From contig NZ_WTYS01000001.1 in NCBI RefSeq assembly GCF_009827545.1, forward strand, positions 1,823,772-1,887,771: a stretch of DNA of 64,000 nucleotides, read 5' to 3'. The translations under genes and the position numbers were made by a program. Positions 26,893 to 35,071 of this stretch are shown here, piece after piece; position 1 is the stretch's first letter; each line of letters begins with the position of its first letter. The stretch is from Pontixanthobacter gangjinensis (GTDB lineage: Bacteria; Pseudomonadota; Alphaproteobacteria; Sphingomonadales; Sphingomonadaceae). A model generated the notes under the pieces. That model made no database searches. It was given only the letters and a program-made list of their open reading frames with translations, and was not told the origin of the DNA.

Positions 26893-29106
26893 ATGAACGG
26901 CGCATCCATGACCGCGGCAAGCAAGAGCCCCAGATGGTGGCGCAAATTTGTCGTTGCGTCGCGGCGGGCCAATTTTTTCCTCATTTTGGAAATACTTGCT
27001 GCAATCTCGGTGGTTGTGATGATCACCGCAACATACATTGCTTTCACTACTGCTCCGGAGAATGGCGAGCTACTGCCTTCGGGGCAGGTGGCTGTTTTGT
27101 TGATCGGGACGCTGATACCGTCGATGGCGTTGCTAGTGCTGTTCGGTCGCCGAAGAGCAATAAAACGTGCTGCAGGCAGTACAGCACGGCTGCACACTAG
27201 ACTGGTATTCTTCTTTTCCCTGGTGGCTGCGATCCCCACGCTGTTGGTCGCTGCCTTCGCTGCTGTGTTGTTCCAATCGGGTGTTGATTTCTGGTTCTCG
27301 GATAATTCACGAGGGTTGATGCGCAACGCCAATGAATTGGCTCAGGGGTATTACGAGCAGAACCAGGTCCAAGTCGGCAATCATACCATCACGATGGCGA
27401 ATGATTTGCGCGCCTATCTTCGCACGGAAACAATTGCAGATGATGAATTCATCGATTTCTACAATTATCAGATGCAAGGCCGCGAGCTGAACGAGACTGC
27501 GATATTGCAGCGGGTTGAAGATGGTAGTTTTAGAACCGCGATTGTAATTAATCTCAGTGAAGACAATGTCCCGGTCAATTATGCGCTGAATGCAGTAGCG
27601 CGTCTCGACGATGGGGAAGGGGTGGTGGTTGCGGCAAATGAGAAGCGAATTGAAGCGCTCTCTCCAATAGACCAGGCAGGCGGGGTATATCTGTATAACG
27701 CACGCAATTCTGAATCCGGTCCGTTCAGCCAATGGGAAAGCGCGAAGTCAATTTCGGCAGCTTATGATGTTTTGACCAATAGGGCCCGCGCGCTGCAACT
27801 CCGGTTCAATCTTGCACTGTTCTTTGTTTCGCTCGCGCTTGTTGGCATTGCTGTGTGGTTCGCGCTCCGTTTTGCAGACAGACAGGTAGAACCTTTAACC
27901 GATCTGGTTGGCGCCGCGCGCAAGGTGGGCGCAGGTAATTTCGCCTTGCGAGTGGAAGGGCGAACAGGCGCTGACGAAATCGGTCAACTCAACCGCGCGT
28001 TCAACAGAATGACCGCGCAAATCGAAAAACAAACGGGCGATTTAGTCAGGGCCAACGCCCAATTGGACCAGCGCCGCGTGTTTATGGAAACATTGCTCGA
28101 ATCCACTTCTGCAGGGATTATCTCGGTTGATAGTGCCGGTTCGATTTTACTTATGAACAGCACTGCGCAGCATGTCTTGCTTGCGCCGGATGCGGGCGAT
28201 GTTGCCGGGGCTGATTTAAGCGTAGTCGCGCCACAGCTCACCAATCTAATGGACGCTAGGCTAGCCAGCGGGATCGTCACTTATAGCCGTGATGGCGACC
28301 TCTTAACCTTGGCAGTCAAGATTGCTGACACTCCCGATGGACAGGTGATCACGTTCGAAGATATTACCCGCCAGTTGCTAGATCAAAGGCAAGCAGCGTG
28401 GTCGGATGTTGCGCGCCGTATCGCGCATGAAATTAAAAACCCTCTGACACCGATTCAGCTTGCGACCGAGCGTTTGAAGCGGAGGTACCGCAAGCAGATT
28501 GAGGTGGATACAGAACTGTTCGATGATTTGACCAATACGATTGTCCGCCAAGTTGGCGATTTGCGCAAAATGGTCGATGAATTCTCCTCCTTTGCAAGGC
28601 TGCCAAAACCAGTTTTTCGGACGGAGGACGCGCTCGATTTAGTTAGGCAAGCGCTATTTCTTCAGGAGGTTGCTCATCCCCAGATCGATTTCAAATTTTC
28701 GACCGATTTGGAGCCGCCGCTATTGATTGCCTGTGACCGCCATCAAGTCGGCCAGGCGTTGACCAATGTTTTGAAGAATGCGGTTGAAGCCGTTGAGGCC
28801 AAGGCGAAATTATCCGAGACAGATTATCGCGGGCAAGTCGCCATAATAATGTCCGCCGATGATAAGAAGATCGTTGTTGAGGTTGAGGACAACGGTGTCG
28901 GATTGCCGAAAGATAGCGAGCGTATAGTGGAACCTTATGTAACCACACGTGACAAGGGCACCGGACTTGGGCTCGCAATCGTGAATAAGATTGTCGAAGA
29001 ACATAGCGGGGATATGAATTTTGCCTCTACGTTTATTGGTGGCACCCGCGTCACGCTAAGGTTTGCTCGCGACCCTGCGCCCGAAATGGATGAGGTCGGC
29101 CCATGA
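26893..29106 (+). CDS. ntrY: Membrane sensor kinase NtrY
   Basis: This 737-residue kinase has two N-terminal helices (about 27-50 and 66-86), a third at 104-128, a periplasmic region to about 302 and a fourth helix at 303-327. A HAMP domain (about 330-382), a PAS domain (about 398-490), the phosphoacceptor H512 in [19 protein letters not shown] and the ATPase domain (VEDNGVGLP, GTGLGLAIV) follow. NtrY signals to NtrX, linked to nitrogen and redox control in related bacteria. It lies 81 bp after ntrC, behind a terminator, so it likely has its own promoter. Confidence 0.95.
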   Translation: MNGASMTAASKSPRWWRKFVVASRRANFFLILEILAAISVVVMITATYIAFTTAPENGELLPSGQVAVLLIGTLIPSMALLVLFGRRRAIKRAAGSTARLHTRLVFFFSLVAAIPTLLVAAFAAVLFQSGVDFWFSDNSRGLMRNANELAQGYYEQNQVQVGNHTITMANDLRAYLRTETIADDEFIDFYNYQMQGRELNETAILQRVEDGSFRTAIVINLSEDNVPVNYALNAVARLDDGEGVVVAANEKRIEALSPIDQAGGVYLYNARNSESGPFSQWESAKSISAAYDVLTNRARALQLRFNLALFFVSLALVGIAVWFALRFADRQVEPLTDLVGAARKVGAGNFALRVEGRTGADEIGQLNRAFNRMTAQIEKQTGDLVRANAQLDQRRVFMETLLESTSAGIISVDSAGSILLMNSTAQHVLLAPDAGDVAGADLSVVAPQLTNLMDARLASGIVTYSRDGDLLTLAVKIADTPDGQVITFEDITRQLLDQRQAAWSDVARRIAHEIKNPLTPIQLATERLKRRYRKQIEVDTELFDDLTNTIVRQVGDLRKMVDEFSSFARLPKPVFRTEDALDLVRQALFLQEVAHPQIDFKFSTDLEPPLLIACDRHQVGQALTNVLKNAVEAVEAKAKLSETDYRGQVAIIMSADDKKIVVEVEDNGVGLPKDSERIVEPYVTTRDKGTGLGLAIVNKIVEEHSGDMNFASTFIGGTRVTLRFARDPAPEMDEVGP

Positions 29107-29155
29107 TAATCAAACCCAATGAAACACATTCCAAAACCAGAAATGGAGCTGCGCA

Positions 29156-30538
29156 ATGGCGCTAGATATCCTGATAGTCGACGATGAGCGCGACATTCGT
29201 GACCTAGTCGCAGGAGTGTTGAGCGATGAAGGCTACCAATGCCGAACAGCCGCCGACAGTACAACAGCGTTGACCCTTGTGGATGAGAAGCGTCCAAGCG
29301 TCGTGCTATTGGATGTATGGTTGCATGGTAGCCCTATGGACGGGCTCGAAGTGCTCGATGCCATCAAGCAGCGCGAGCCTGAATTGCCGGTCATTATCTT
29401 TTCTGGTCACGGTAATATCGACACCGCTGTTTCCGCCGTTAGCCGCGGAGCAATGGACTTTATCGAGAAGCCATTTGAAGCCGAGCGTTTGCTCTTGCTT
29501 GTCGGACGCGCAACCGAGACGGAAAGGCTAAGGCGAGAGAATAACCGGCTCCGCAAAGGATTCGGTAGGGGCGAGGAATTTACTGGCAATTCGGCCGCAA
29601 TTAATCAGGTGCGCGCGACTTTAAAGCGGGTTGCCTCAACTGGCAGTCGCGTGCTGATTACCGGCCCAGCGGGCGCAGGCAAGGAAGTCGCAGCGCGACT
29701 ACTTCATAGTTGGAGCCCACGCGAGAAAAACGCATTTGTCATCGTCAATTCGGCTCGCATTACTCCAGAACGGTTCGAGCAAGAACTGTTTGGTGAGGAA
29801 ACGGGTGGCAAGCTTGTGCGGCCCGGCCTTTTGGAAATGGCCAATGGCGGAACACTTTACCTCGATGAGGTCGCAGATATGCCGCTGTCAACGCAAGCAC
29901 GTATATTGCGGGTCCTTACTGATCAGAGCTTTGTCCGCGTTGGCGGCAGTCGTCAGATCGGTGTTGATGTTCGGGTGGTTTCATCCACGGCTCGCGATCT
30001 TCAGACTGAAATTGAGGAGAAACGCTTCCGCGAAGATCTATTCTACAGGCTGAATGTGGTTCCTGTGACAATCCCGTCGCTTGCCGAGCGGCGCGATGAC
30101 ATCCCTGCTTTGTCAGCACATTTCTTTACCCGTCATGCGGCTGAACAGGGTATTCCGGCACCAGATGTTTCAGAGGAAGCCATGGCGGCGCTTCAGGCAT
30201 ATGATTGGCCAGGCAATGTACGCCAATTGCGCAATGTCATTGAACGCACAATTATCCTAACCCCGCGAGACGAGATTGAAACCATCGAGACCTCGATGCT
30301 GCCAAGCGAAGTCACTGGTGGGAAGCTGGGTGGTGGCGGTGGTATCGCCGCCCTAATGGGCGCCCCACTGAGAGAGGCTCGCGAGACCTTCGAGCGTGAA
30401 TATCTGAGCGTCCAAATACGACGTTTCTCTGGCAATATCTCGAAAACGGCTAGCTTTATCGGGATGGAACGGTCGGCGCTCCACCGCAAATTGAAATTGC
30501 TGGGGATGGGTGACCGAAAGAAGGGTAATGATGATTAG
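29156..30538 (+). CDS. ntrX: Response regulator NtrX, without GAFTGA loop
   Basis: This 460-residue regulator has a receiver with D53, an AAA+ domain with Walker A GPAGAGKE (170-177) and Walker B LYLDEVAD (about 234-241), and a C-terminal Fis-type helix-turn-helix (SGNISKTASFIGMERSALHRKL). Where NtrC has GAFTGA, this protein reads LFGEETGGKLVRPG (211-224), so the sigma-54 contact loop is lost. NtrX proteins lacking this loop are known in other alphaproteobacteria and are thought to act with sigma-70. It follows ntrY by 49 bp. Confidence 0.94.
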   Translation: MALDILIVDDERDIRDLVAGVLSDEGYQCRTAADSTTALTLVDEKRPSVVLLDVWLHGSPMDGLEVLDAIKQREPELPVIIFSGHGNIDTAVSAVSRGAMDFIEKPFEAERLLLLVGRATETERLRRENNRLRKGFGRGEEFTGNSAAINQVRATLKRVASTGSRVLITGPAGAGKEVAARLLHSWSPREKNAFVIVNSARITPERFEQELFGEETGGKLVRPGLLEMANGGTLYLDEVADMPLSTQARILRVLTDQSFVRVGGSRQIGVDVRVVSSTARDLQTEIEEKRFREDLFYRLNVVPVTIPSLAERRDDIPALSAHFFTRHAAEQGIPAPDVSEEAMAALQAYDWPGNVRQLRNVIERTIILTPRDEIETIETSMLPSEVTGGKLGGGGGIAALMGAPLREARETFEREYLSVQIRRFSGNISKTASFIGMERSALHRKLKLLGMGDRKKGNDD

Positions 30539-30641
30539 AAGGAAATGTCACGAGGTTTCTCATATTTCCAATTGTAAAGTAGAATGAAACTCCATAGTTT
30601 AAGGACAATTATCGGCGCAGAGTATTATCAGGCGTCAGATT

Positions 30642-30663
30642 GCGAGCCAGCGAAGCTGGTCGC
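30642..30663 (+). promoter_or_regulatory. Hairpin in the hfq leader
   Basis: GCGA(G)CCAGC and GCTGGTCGC form a 9-bp stem with a one-base bulge and a GAA loop, ending 7 bases before the hfq ribosome site (GGAGA, 30671-30675). It could shape hfq translation, and Hfq autoregulation through its leader is known elsewhere. The spacing is suggestive only. Confidence 0.45.
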
Positions 30664-30680
30664 CAATAATGGAGAAAATC

Positions 30681-31226
30681 ATGTCCGAAGGACGTACACT
30701 AACGGCTCGCGCCGTTCAAACGGCCCCTGATCCGGCGCCGGCCCCGAGCACCAAACACGCGAATTTGCAGGATGCATTCCTTAACATGCTCCGCAAAGAC
30801 AAAGTGCCCGTCACAATGTTTCTGGTGAAAGGCGTGAAGCTGCAAGGCATTGTGACATGGTTTGATAATTTTTCGATCCTGCTGCGCCGGGATGGTCAGA
30901 CCCAGCTGGTTTGCAAACATGCCATTTCTACGATCATGCCGGGCCAGCCGATTGATCCCTCGCAATTCGGAAGCACCGATAGCAACCGTAAGCAGCGGTT
31001 ATTACAAGACGTGTTTCTGAGCAGCGTACGAGATGCAGACACGCATGTGACCATGTTTCTGGTCAATGGCGTGATGCTGCAAGGATCAATTGCTGCCTAT
31101 GATCTATTCTGCATGTTGTTGGAGCGTGATGGCTTCGTTCAACTGGCCTACAAACACGCAGTGTCCACCATCCAGCCTGACAAGCACGTTGATTTGTCCG
31201 GCGATTGGGAAGGCGAAGAAGTCTGA
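30681..31226 (+). CDS. hfq: Tandem double-domain RNA chaperone Hfq
   Basis: The protein contains two complete Hfq Sm domains: residues 28-88 ([20 protein letters not shown] to [10 protein letters not shown]) and 106-167 ([18 protein letters not shown] to [10 protein letters not shown]), joined by a linker of about 17 residues. Normal Hfq has one domain and forms hexamers; three of these would give the same six-fold ring. Copy 1 keeps basic rim residues and distal-face Lys (K53) but has Cys for the usual Tyr before KH. Copy 2 keeps YKH but has Met (M132) for that Lys and acidic rim residues. The ATG at 30681 has GGAGA correctly placed; the ATG at 30669 overlaps that site. Confidence 0.95.
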   Translation: MSEGRTLTARAVQTAPDPAPAPSTKHANLQDAFLNMLRKDKVPVTMFLVKGVKLQGIVTWFDNFSILLRRDGQTQLVCKHAISTIMPGQPIDPSQFGSTDSNRKQRLLQDVFLSSVRDADTHVTMFLVNGVMLQGSIAAYDLFCMLLERDGFVQLAYKHAVSTIQPDKHVDLSGDWEGEEV

Positions 31227-31243
31227 GCTTTGATGACAACTTG

Positions 31244-32545
31244 ATGGGCGAAGTCTCGCGCGGGGCGCGGGCTGTCGTCGTATGTCCCGACATTCGGGGT
31301 GTCAGCTATGACCTCGATGCAGAGGCGCGGCTCGAGGAGGCTTGCGGTCTCGCACTGGCTATCGGTATTATTGTGGTGCAAGCGACCATAATTCCGGTGC
31401 GCGATGTGAAGCCGAATACGCTATTTGGGGCGGGGCAGGTCGACAACATTCAGGCTGCATGCGCTTTGGAAGAAGCCGAATTGGTAATTGTGGACGGCGC
31501 CCTGTCGCCCATTCAACAGCGTAATCTCGAAGAGAAATTGAAGCTCAAGGTCATCGACCGCACCGGCTTGATTCTGGAAATCTTCGGCGAGAGAGCTGCG
31601 ACGGCTGAAGGTAGATTGCAGGTTGAGCTTGCTCATCTGGATTACCAGCAAAGCCGGCTTGTCCGAAGCTGGACCCACTTGGAACGGCAGCGCGGGGGCT
31701 TCGGCTTCCTGGGCGGGCCGGGCGAGACACAGATCGAGGCCGACCGCCGAATGATCCGCCAGAGGATGGCTCGGCTGCGAAAGGAACTGGAACAGGTTCG
31801 GAAAACTCGAGCGCTACATAGGGAGCGACGGGGAAGGGCGCCTTGGCCGATTATCGCGCTGGTAGGCTATACAAACGCAGGGAAATCGACCCTTTTCAAT
31901 AAAATGACAGGCGCCGATGTCATGGCAGAGGATCTACTGTTTGCGACGCTTGATCCGACGATGCGCGCTGTACGGTTGCCGGGCGTCGAGAAGGCCATTT
32001 TATCGGATACAGTCGGGTTTATTTCGGATTTGCCGACGCAATTGGTGGCAGCATTCCGGGCCACATTGGAAGAAGTGACCGCTGCTGACGTTATTGTGCA
32101 CGTTCGCGATATATCCAACCCGTCCGCAGCTGCTCAAAAAAGCCAGGTTTTGGCCGTTTTGGCCGATTTGGGCGTGATCGACAGTGAAGATGGTATTTCC
32201 ACTATTCCCATAGTCGAAGCGTGGAATAAATGGGACTTGCTGGATTCCGAAAGCCGCGAAGAGCTCGCTGAAATAGCGGCCGGCGACGACATGATTTTGC
32301 CGATCTCGGCTGTGACCGGCGAAGGTATCGACACGCTCGTTACGGAGCTTGATACATTGCTGACGCAAGGCGCGAGAGAACATCATTTTTTGTTGCCAGC
32401 TTCAGCGGGGCAAAAGATTGCCTGGTTGCATGCTCACGGTCAGGTTTTGAGCGAGGAAGAAGCAGGATCAGATGCGGAAGGTCCGCTGAGGGCCTTACAT
32501 GTCCGCCTTACGCCCAAAGAGTTCGGACGGTTCGAAAGTATCTAA
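31244..32545 (+). CDS. hflX: Ribosome-associated GTPase HflX
   Basis: HflX is a GTPase that splits or rescues stalled 70S ribosomes. The N-terminal HflX domain (VVCPDIRG, TLFGAGQVD) is followed by a coiled-coil linker (GGPGETQIEADRRMIRQR) and the G domain with G1 GYTNAGKST, G3 DTVGF and G4 NKWD. hfq-hflX adjacency is widespread in proteobacteria. The start is uncertain: in-frame TTG at 31205 and 31241 and ATG at 31244 all lack a good ribosome site, so coupling to hfq (stop 31226) is likely. Confidence 0.93.
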   Translation: MGEVSRGARAVVVCPDIRGVSYDLDAEARLEEACGLALAIGIIVVQATIIPVRDVKPNTLFGAGQVDNIQAACALEEAELVIVDGALSPIQQRNLEEKLKLKVIDRTGLILEIFGERAATAEGRLQVELAHLDYQQSRLVRSWTHLERQRGGFGFLGGPGETQIEADRRMIRQRMARLRKELEQVRKTRALHRERRGRAPWPIIALVGYTNAGKSTLFNKMTGADVMAEDLLFATLDPTMRAVRLPGVEKAILSDTVGFISDLPTQLVAAFRATLEEVTAADVIVHVRDISNPSAAAQKSQVLAVLADLGVIDSEDGISTIPIVEAWNKWDLLDSESREELAEIAAGDDMILPISAVTGEGIDTLVTELDTLLTQGAREHHFLLPASAGQKIAWLHAHGQVLSEEEAGSDAEGPLRALHVRLTPKEFGRFESI

Positions 32546-33297
32546 GCTTTCTCGTCTAACTTAACATCCTGCCACAATGATTCCTGTTGATCGATTAACA
32601 GACTGGCAAATTCACCCGCTGCTTTTTCTTCCATTGCCCGAAAACGTCGCTCGAATTTGACATTGGCTTGTCGCAGAGCATCTTCAGGCGCAATTCCGTA
32701 GGCTCGAACCAGATTCACAGCCGCGAAGAGCAGATCGCCTGCCTCTTCTGCCTTATCCTCGTCACTTGCTTCCGCCAGTTCTAGCATTTCTTCACGGACC
32801 TTTGCCGACGGCCCATTAGCATCGGGCCAATCAAAGCCTGTACGAGCTGCCCTCTTTTGAAGCTTTTCGGCGCGGAGTAGGGCGGGCAAAGCAGATGCAA
32901 CGCCGTCCATTGCGCTGTTTTCGCCTTTGGCTGCGCGCTCTTTTTCTTTCAGCGCTTCCCAACGGCGTTCTTCCATTTGGCCGCCTTCACCGCCAAAGAT
33001 ATGCGGATGGCGGTTTTCCATTTTCTCGGAGATTGATGCGGCCACGTCGCTGAATTGAAAATGACCTGCTTCTTCGGCCATTCTGGAATGAAAAACGACT
33101 TGAAGGAGAAGGTCGCCAAGCTCGCCCTTAAGATCCGCCATGTCATCACGCTCGATCGCGTCGGCGACTTCGTACGCTTCTTCGACCGTATATGGAGCAA
33201 TGCTGGTAAATGATTGAGCGAGATCCCATTCGCATCCGGTCGACGGATCCCGAAGGCGTGCCATAATCGAGAGGAGGCGGGTGATTTGGTCAGTCAT
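32542..33297 (-). CDS. mazG: Nucleoside triphosphate pyrophosphohydrolase MazG
   Basis: MazG hydrolyses NTPs to NMPs and pyrophosphate. The 251-residue product has two MazG repeats: the first with EEAYEVADAIERDD and ELGDLLLQVVFHSRMAEE, the second with DKAEEAGDLLFAAVNLVR. The acidic EExxE/ExxD magnesium motifs are intact. It converges on hflX with a 4-base overlap. Upstream is a short AT-rich gap with the palindrome TAATATATATTA (33320-33331), a possible promoter element. It ends the long minus-strand run. Confidence 0.94.
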   Translation of the reverse strand: MTDQITRLLSIMARLRDPSTGCEWDLAQSFTSIAPYTVEEAYEVADAIERDDMADLKGELGDLLLQVVFHSRMAEEAGHFQFSDVAASISEKMENRHPHIFGGEGGQMEERRWEALKEKERAAKGENSAMDGVASALPALLRAEKLQKRAARTGFDWPDANGPSAKVREEMLELAEASDEDKAEEAGDLLFAAVNLVRAYGIAPEDALRQANVKFERRFRAMEEKAAGEFASLLIDQQESLWQDVKLDEKA

Positions 33298-33366
33298 CTC
33301 TTGCTCGATCTAAGAATGATAATATATATTATGTTAAATAATATACCACATCGTAGGGAAGTCGAA

Positions 33367-33531
33367 TTACCGGACAGCGTCAATGAACAGCGTTACTCCA
33401 GCGAAAATCGCACCCCACATCAGGATATAGACAATGCTCTTACGCCAGTTCAGCTGATATCCGGTCAAGGCACTGCCAGCTAAGATCAACGCGCCGAGTG
33501 CCCAGACAATGTTTACCGGTTCAAATCCCAT
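33367..33531 (-). CDS. Small membrane protein of unknown function (54 residues)
   Basis: An open frame of 54 codons reads MGFEPVNIVWALGALILAGS at its start and ends IFAGVTLFIDAVR. It predicts two membrane helices (about 7-22 and 34-50) separated by a short polar, basic turn (YQLNWRKS). Its ATG overlaps the stop of the metallo-hydrolase gene (TGATG), so it is translationally coupled, and it fills an otherwise empty 230-bp gap in the operon. The amphipathic pattern and coupling make it a probable real gene. Function unknown. Confidence 0.75.
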   Translation of the reverse strand: MGFEPVNIVWALGALILAGSALTGYQLNWRKSIVYILMWGAIFAGVTLFIDAVR

Positions 33532-34298
33532 CACGCCGTCAATTCCAATCCGTCAAAGCCTACCAGAACATTATCAGGGACTTCGGCGCATAGGCTCGCA
33601 TAATCCATCGTTTTGTCCAAATGACTCAGTACCGTCTTTCTCGCGCCGGTTCGCTTTGCCAGTTCAAGCGCCATTTCCAAATTTGCATGGGTCGGATGCT
33701 TTTTTCGCTTGAGGCAATCGCTGACAAGGATGTCGCAGCCTTCCATCAAATCGACCATCTCGTCGGTAATCTCGCTGAAATCTGTCGCATAAACAATTGA
33801 TTTTCCATCGGTATCAAATCGGAATGCGGTGCTTTCCGTAGGTCCATGTGGCATCTGGCACCATTCTACACCGAAGCCGGCGCACATTCGGATCCGGTCG
33901 ACAATATCCAGGCTGCAGATTGTCGGATAGCCATGCTGGCCTGCGAAAATGTAGTCAAACCGCTGGCGCAATCGCCTGACTGTTTCTGTTGATCCGTACC
34001 CGGGTATAGGGCCCTTCCGGTCGAACCTCAGCACACGAAGATCGTCGATTCCGTGACAGTGATCAGCATGATCATGTGTCCAGAATACGCCGTCAATGCG
34101 GTCAATCCCATTGTCGAGAAATTGTTGCCGCAAATCGGTAGAGGTATCGACTAACAGTCTGCTTCCCGAGGCACTTTCTACGATAATCGAAACTCTGCTT
34201 CGCCGGTTCTTTGGCTCATTCGGGTCACATTCACCCCAATCATTGCCAATGCGCGGCACTCCGGTCGATGTACCAGAACCAAGCATTATCAATTTCAT
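33531..34298 (-). CDS. Metallo-beta-lactamase-fold hydrolase (PhnP/RNase Z-like)
   Basis: This 255-residue protein opens KLIMLGSGTSTGVPRIG and holds the dinuclear zinc motif THDHADHCHGIDDLR plus later His/Asp ligands (MPHGP, YATDFSE, SHLDKTMDY). It resembles PhnP-type phosphodiesterases, but no phosphonate genes are near, so the substrate is open. The ATG at 34298 overlaps the tatD stop (ATGA); an upstream in-frame extension has no support. tatD next to this family is common in proteobacteria. Confidence 0.9.
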   Translation of the reverse strand: MKLIMLGSGTSTGVPRIGNDWGECDPNEPKNRRSRVSIIVESASGSRLLVDTSTDLRQQFLDNGIDRIDGVFWTHDHADHCHGIDDLRVLRFDRKGPIPGYGSTETVRRLRQRFDYIFAGQHGYPTICSLDIVDRIRMCAGFGVEWCQMPHGPTESTAFRFDTDGKSIVYATDFSEITDEMVDLMEGCDILVSDCLKRKKHPTHANLEMALELAKRTGARKTVLSHLDKTMDYASLCAEVPDNVLVGFDGLELTA

Positions 34299-35071
34299 GC
34301 AGCCGCTTTCGTAAACAGTTTGAAGAAATTGTCGCTGGTGGTCTCGCCCAACTCTTCGACAGAAACCCCGCGCAATCCAGCCACAAATTGCGCCGTATTG
34401 TGGACGAAGGCAGGCTCGCAAACTTTGCCCCGATGCGGAACTGGCGCGAGGAACGGACTGTCAGTTTCGACCAATATCCGGTCATGCGGCAATTCTGCTG
34501 CAATACCCTGAAGTTCCTTGGCATTCTTAAAAGTGACAATGCCTGATAACGAGATTGTCAGGCCCAAATCGAGAACCTTGCGGCCAAAATCGTACGAGGC
34601 TGTGAAACAGTGAATTAACGCGGGAAAGGCCCCCTTCCCCAATTCTTCTTCAAGAATTGCCGCCGTATCATTCTCAGCGTCCCGTGTGTGAATGATCACT
34701 GGAAGGCCGGTTTCGCGCGCAACCTTGATGTGTAGACGGAATAGCGCCTGTTGCACCGAACGGTCTGATTTATCGTAATAATAATCTAACCCGGTTTCAC
34801 CGATGGCGATGACTTTTGGATGGCTGACCGCTTCTCGTAGAACGTCGATATCCAGATCAGCGTGTTCGTCTGCCTCGTGAGGATGAATGCCAACGCTGGC
34901 CCAAACGTCATTTTCACGAGCAGCAGTTGCGACAACTTGGCCCCATTCGCTATGCTTGGTCGAAATGTTCAGGAAACCTTTGACACCAGCGGAGCGGGCG
35001 CGGTCCAGAACCGCCTGCTGGTCCTCGACCAGGCCCTTATATTCAAGGTGGCAATGGCTATCAATGAGCAT
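34295..35071 (-). CDS. tatD: TatD-family metal-dependent DNase
   Basis: This TIM-barrel hydrolase of 258 residues has the N-terminal metal motif LIDSHCHLE, IGETGLDYYYD (Glu ligand), PVIIHTRDAE and the C-terminal LVETDSPFLAP. TatD proteins are 3'-5' exonucleases on DNA or RNA. It starts within the metG stop (TGATG) and ends within the MBL start. Confidence 0.94.
   Translation of the reverse strand: MLIDSHCHLEYKGLVEDQQAVLDRARSAGVKGFLNISTKHSEWGQVVATAARENDVWASVGIHPHEADEHADLDIDVLREAVSHPKVIAIGETGLDYYYDKSDRSVQQALFRLHIKVARETGLPVIIHTRDAENDTAAILEEELGKGAFPALIHCFTASYDFGRKVLDLGLTISLSGIVTFKNAKELQGIAAELPHDRILVETDSPFLAPVPHRGKVCEPAFVHNTAQFVAGLRGVSVEELGETTSDNFFKLFTKAAA

Noticed and set aside
33320-33331. TAATATATATTA as an operator
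   Set aside because: It lies in a short AT-rich gap where such palindromes arise easily; at most part of the mazG promoter.
33214-33483. 89-codon plus-strand frame across the mazG upstream gap
   Set aside because: It overlaps mazG and the coupled 54-residue membrane protein on the other strand, and has no hydrophobic or domain pattern.
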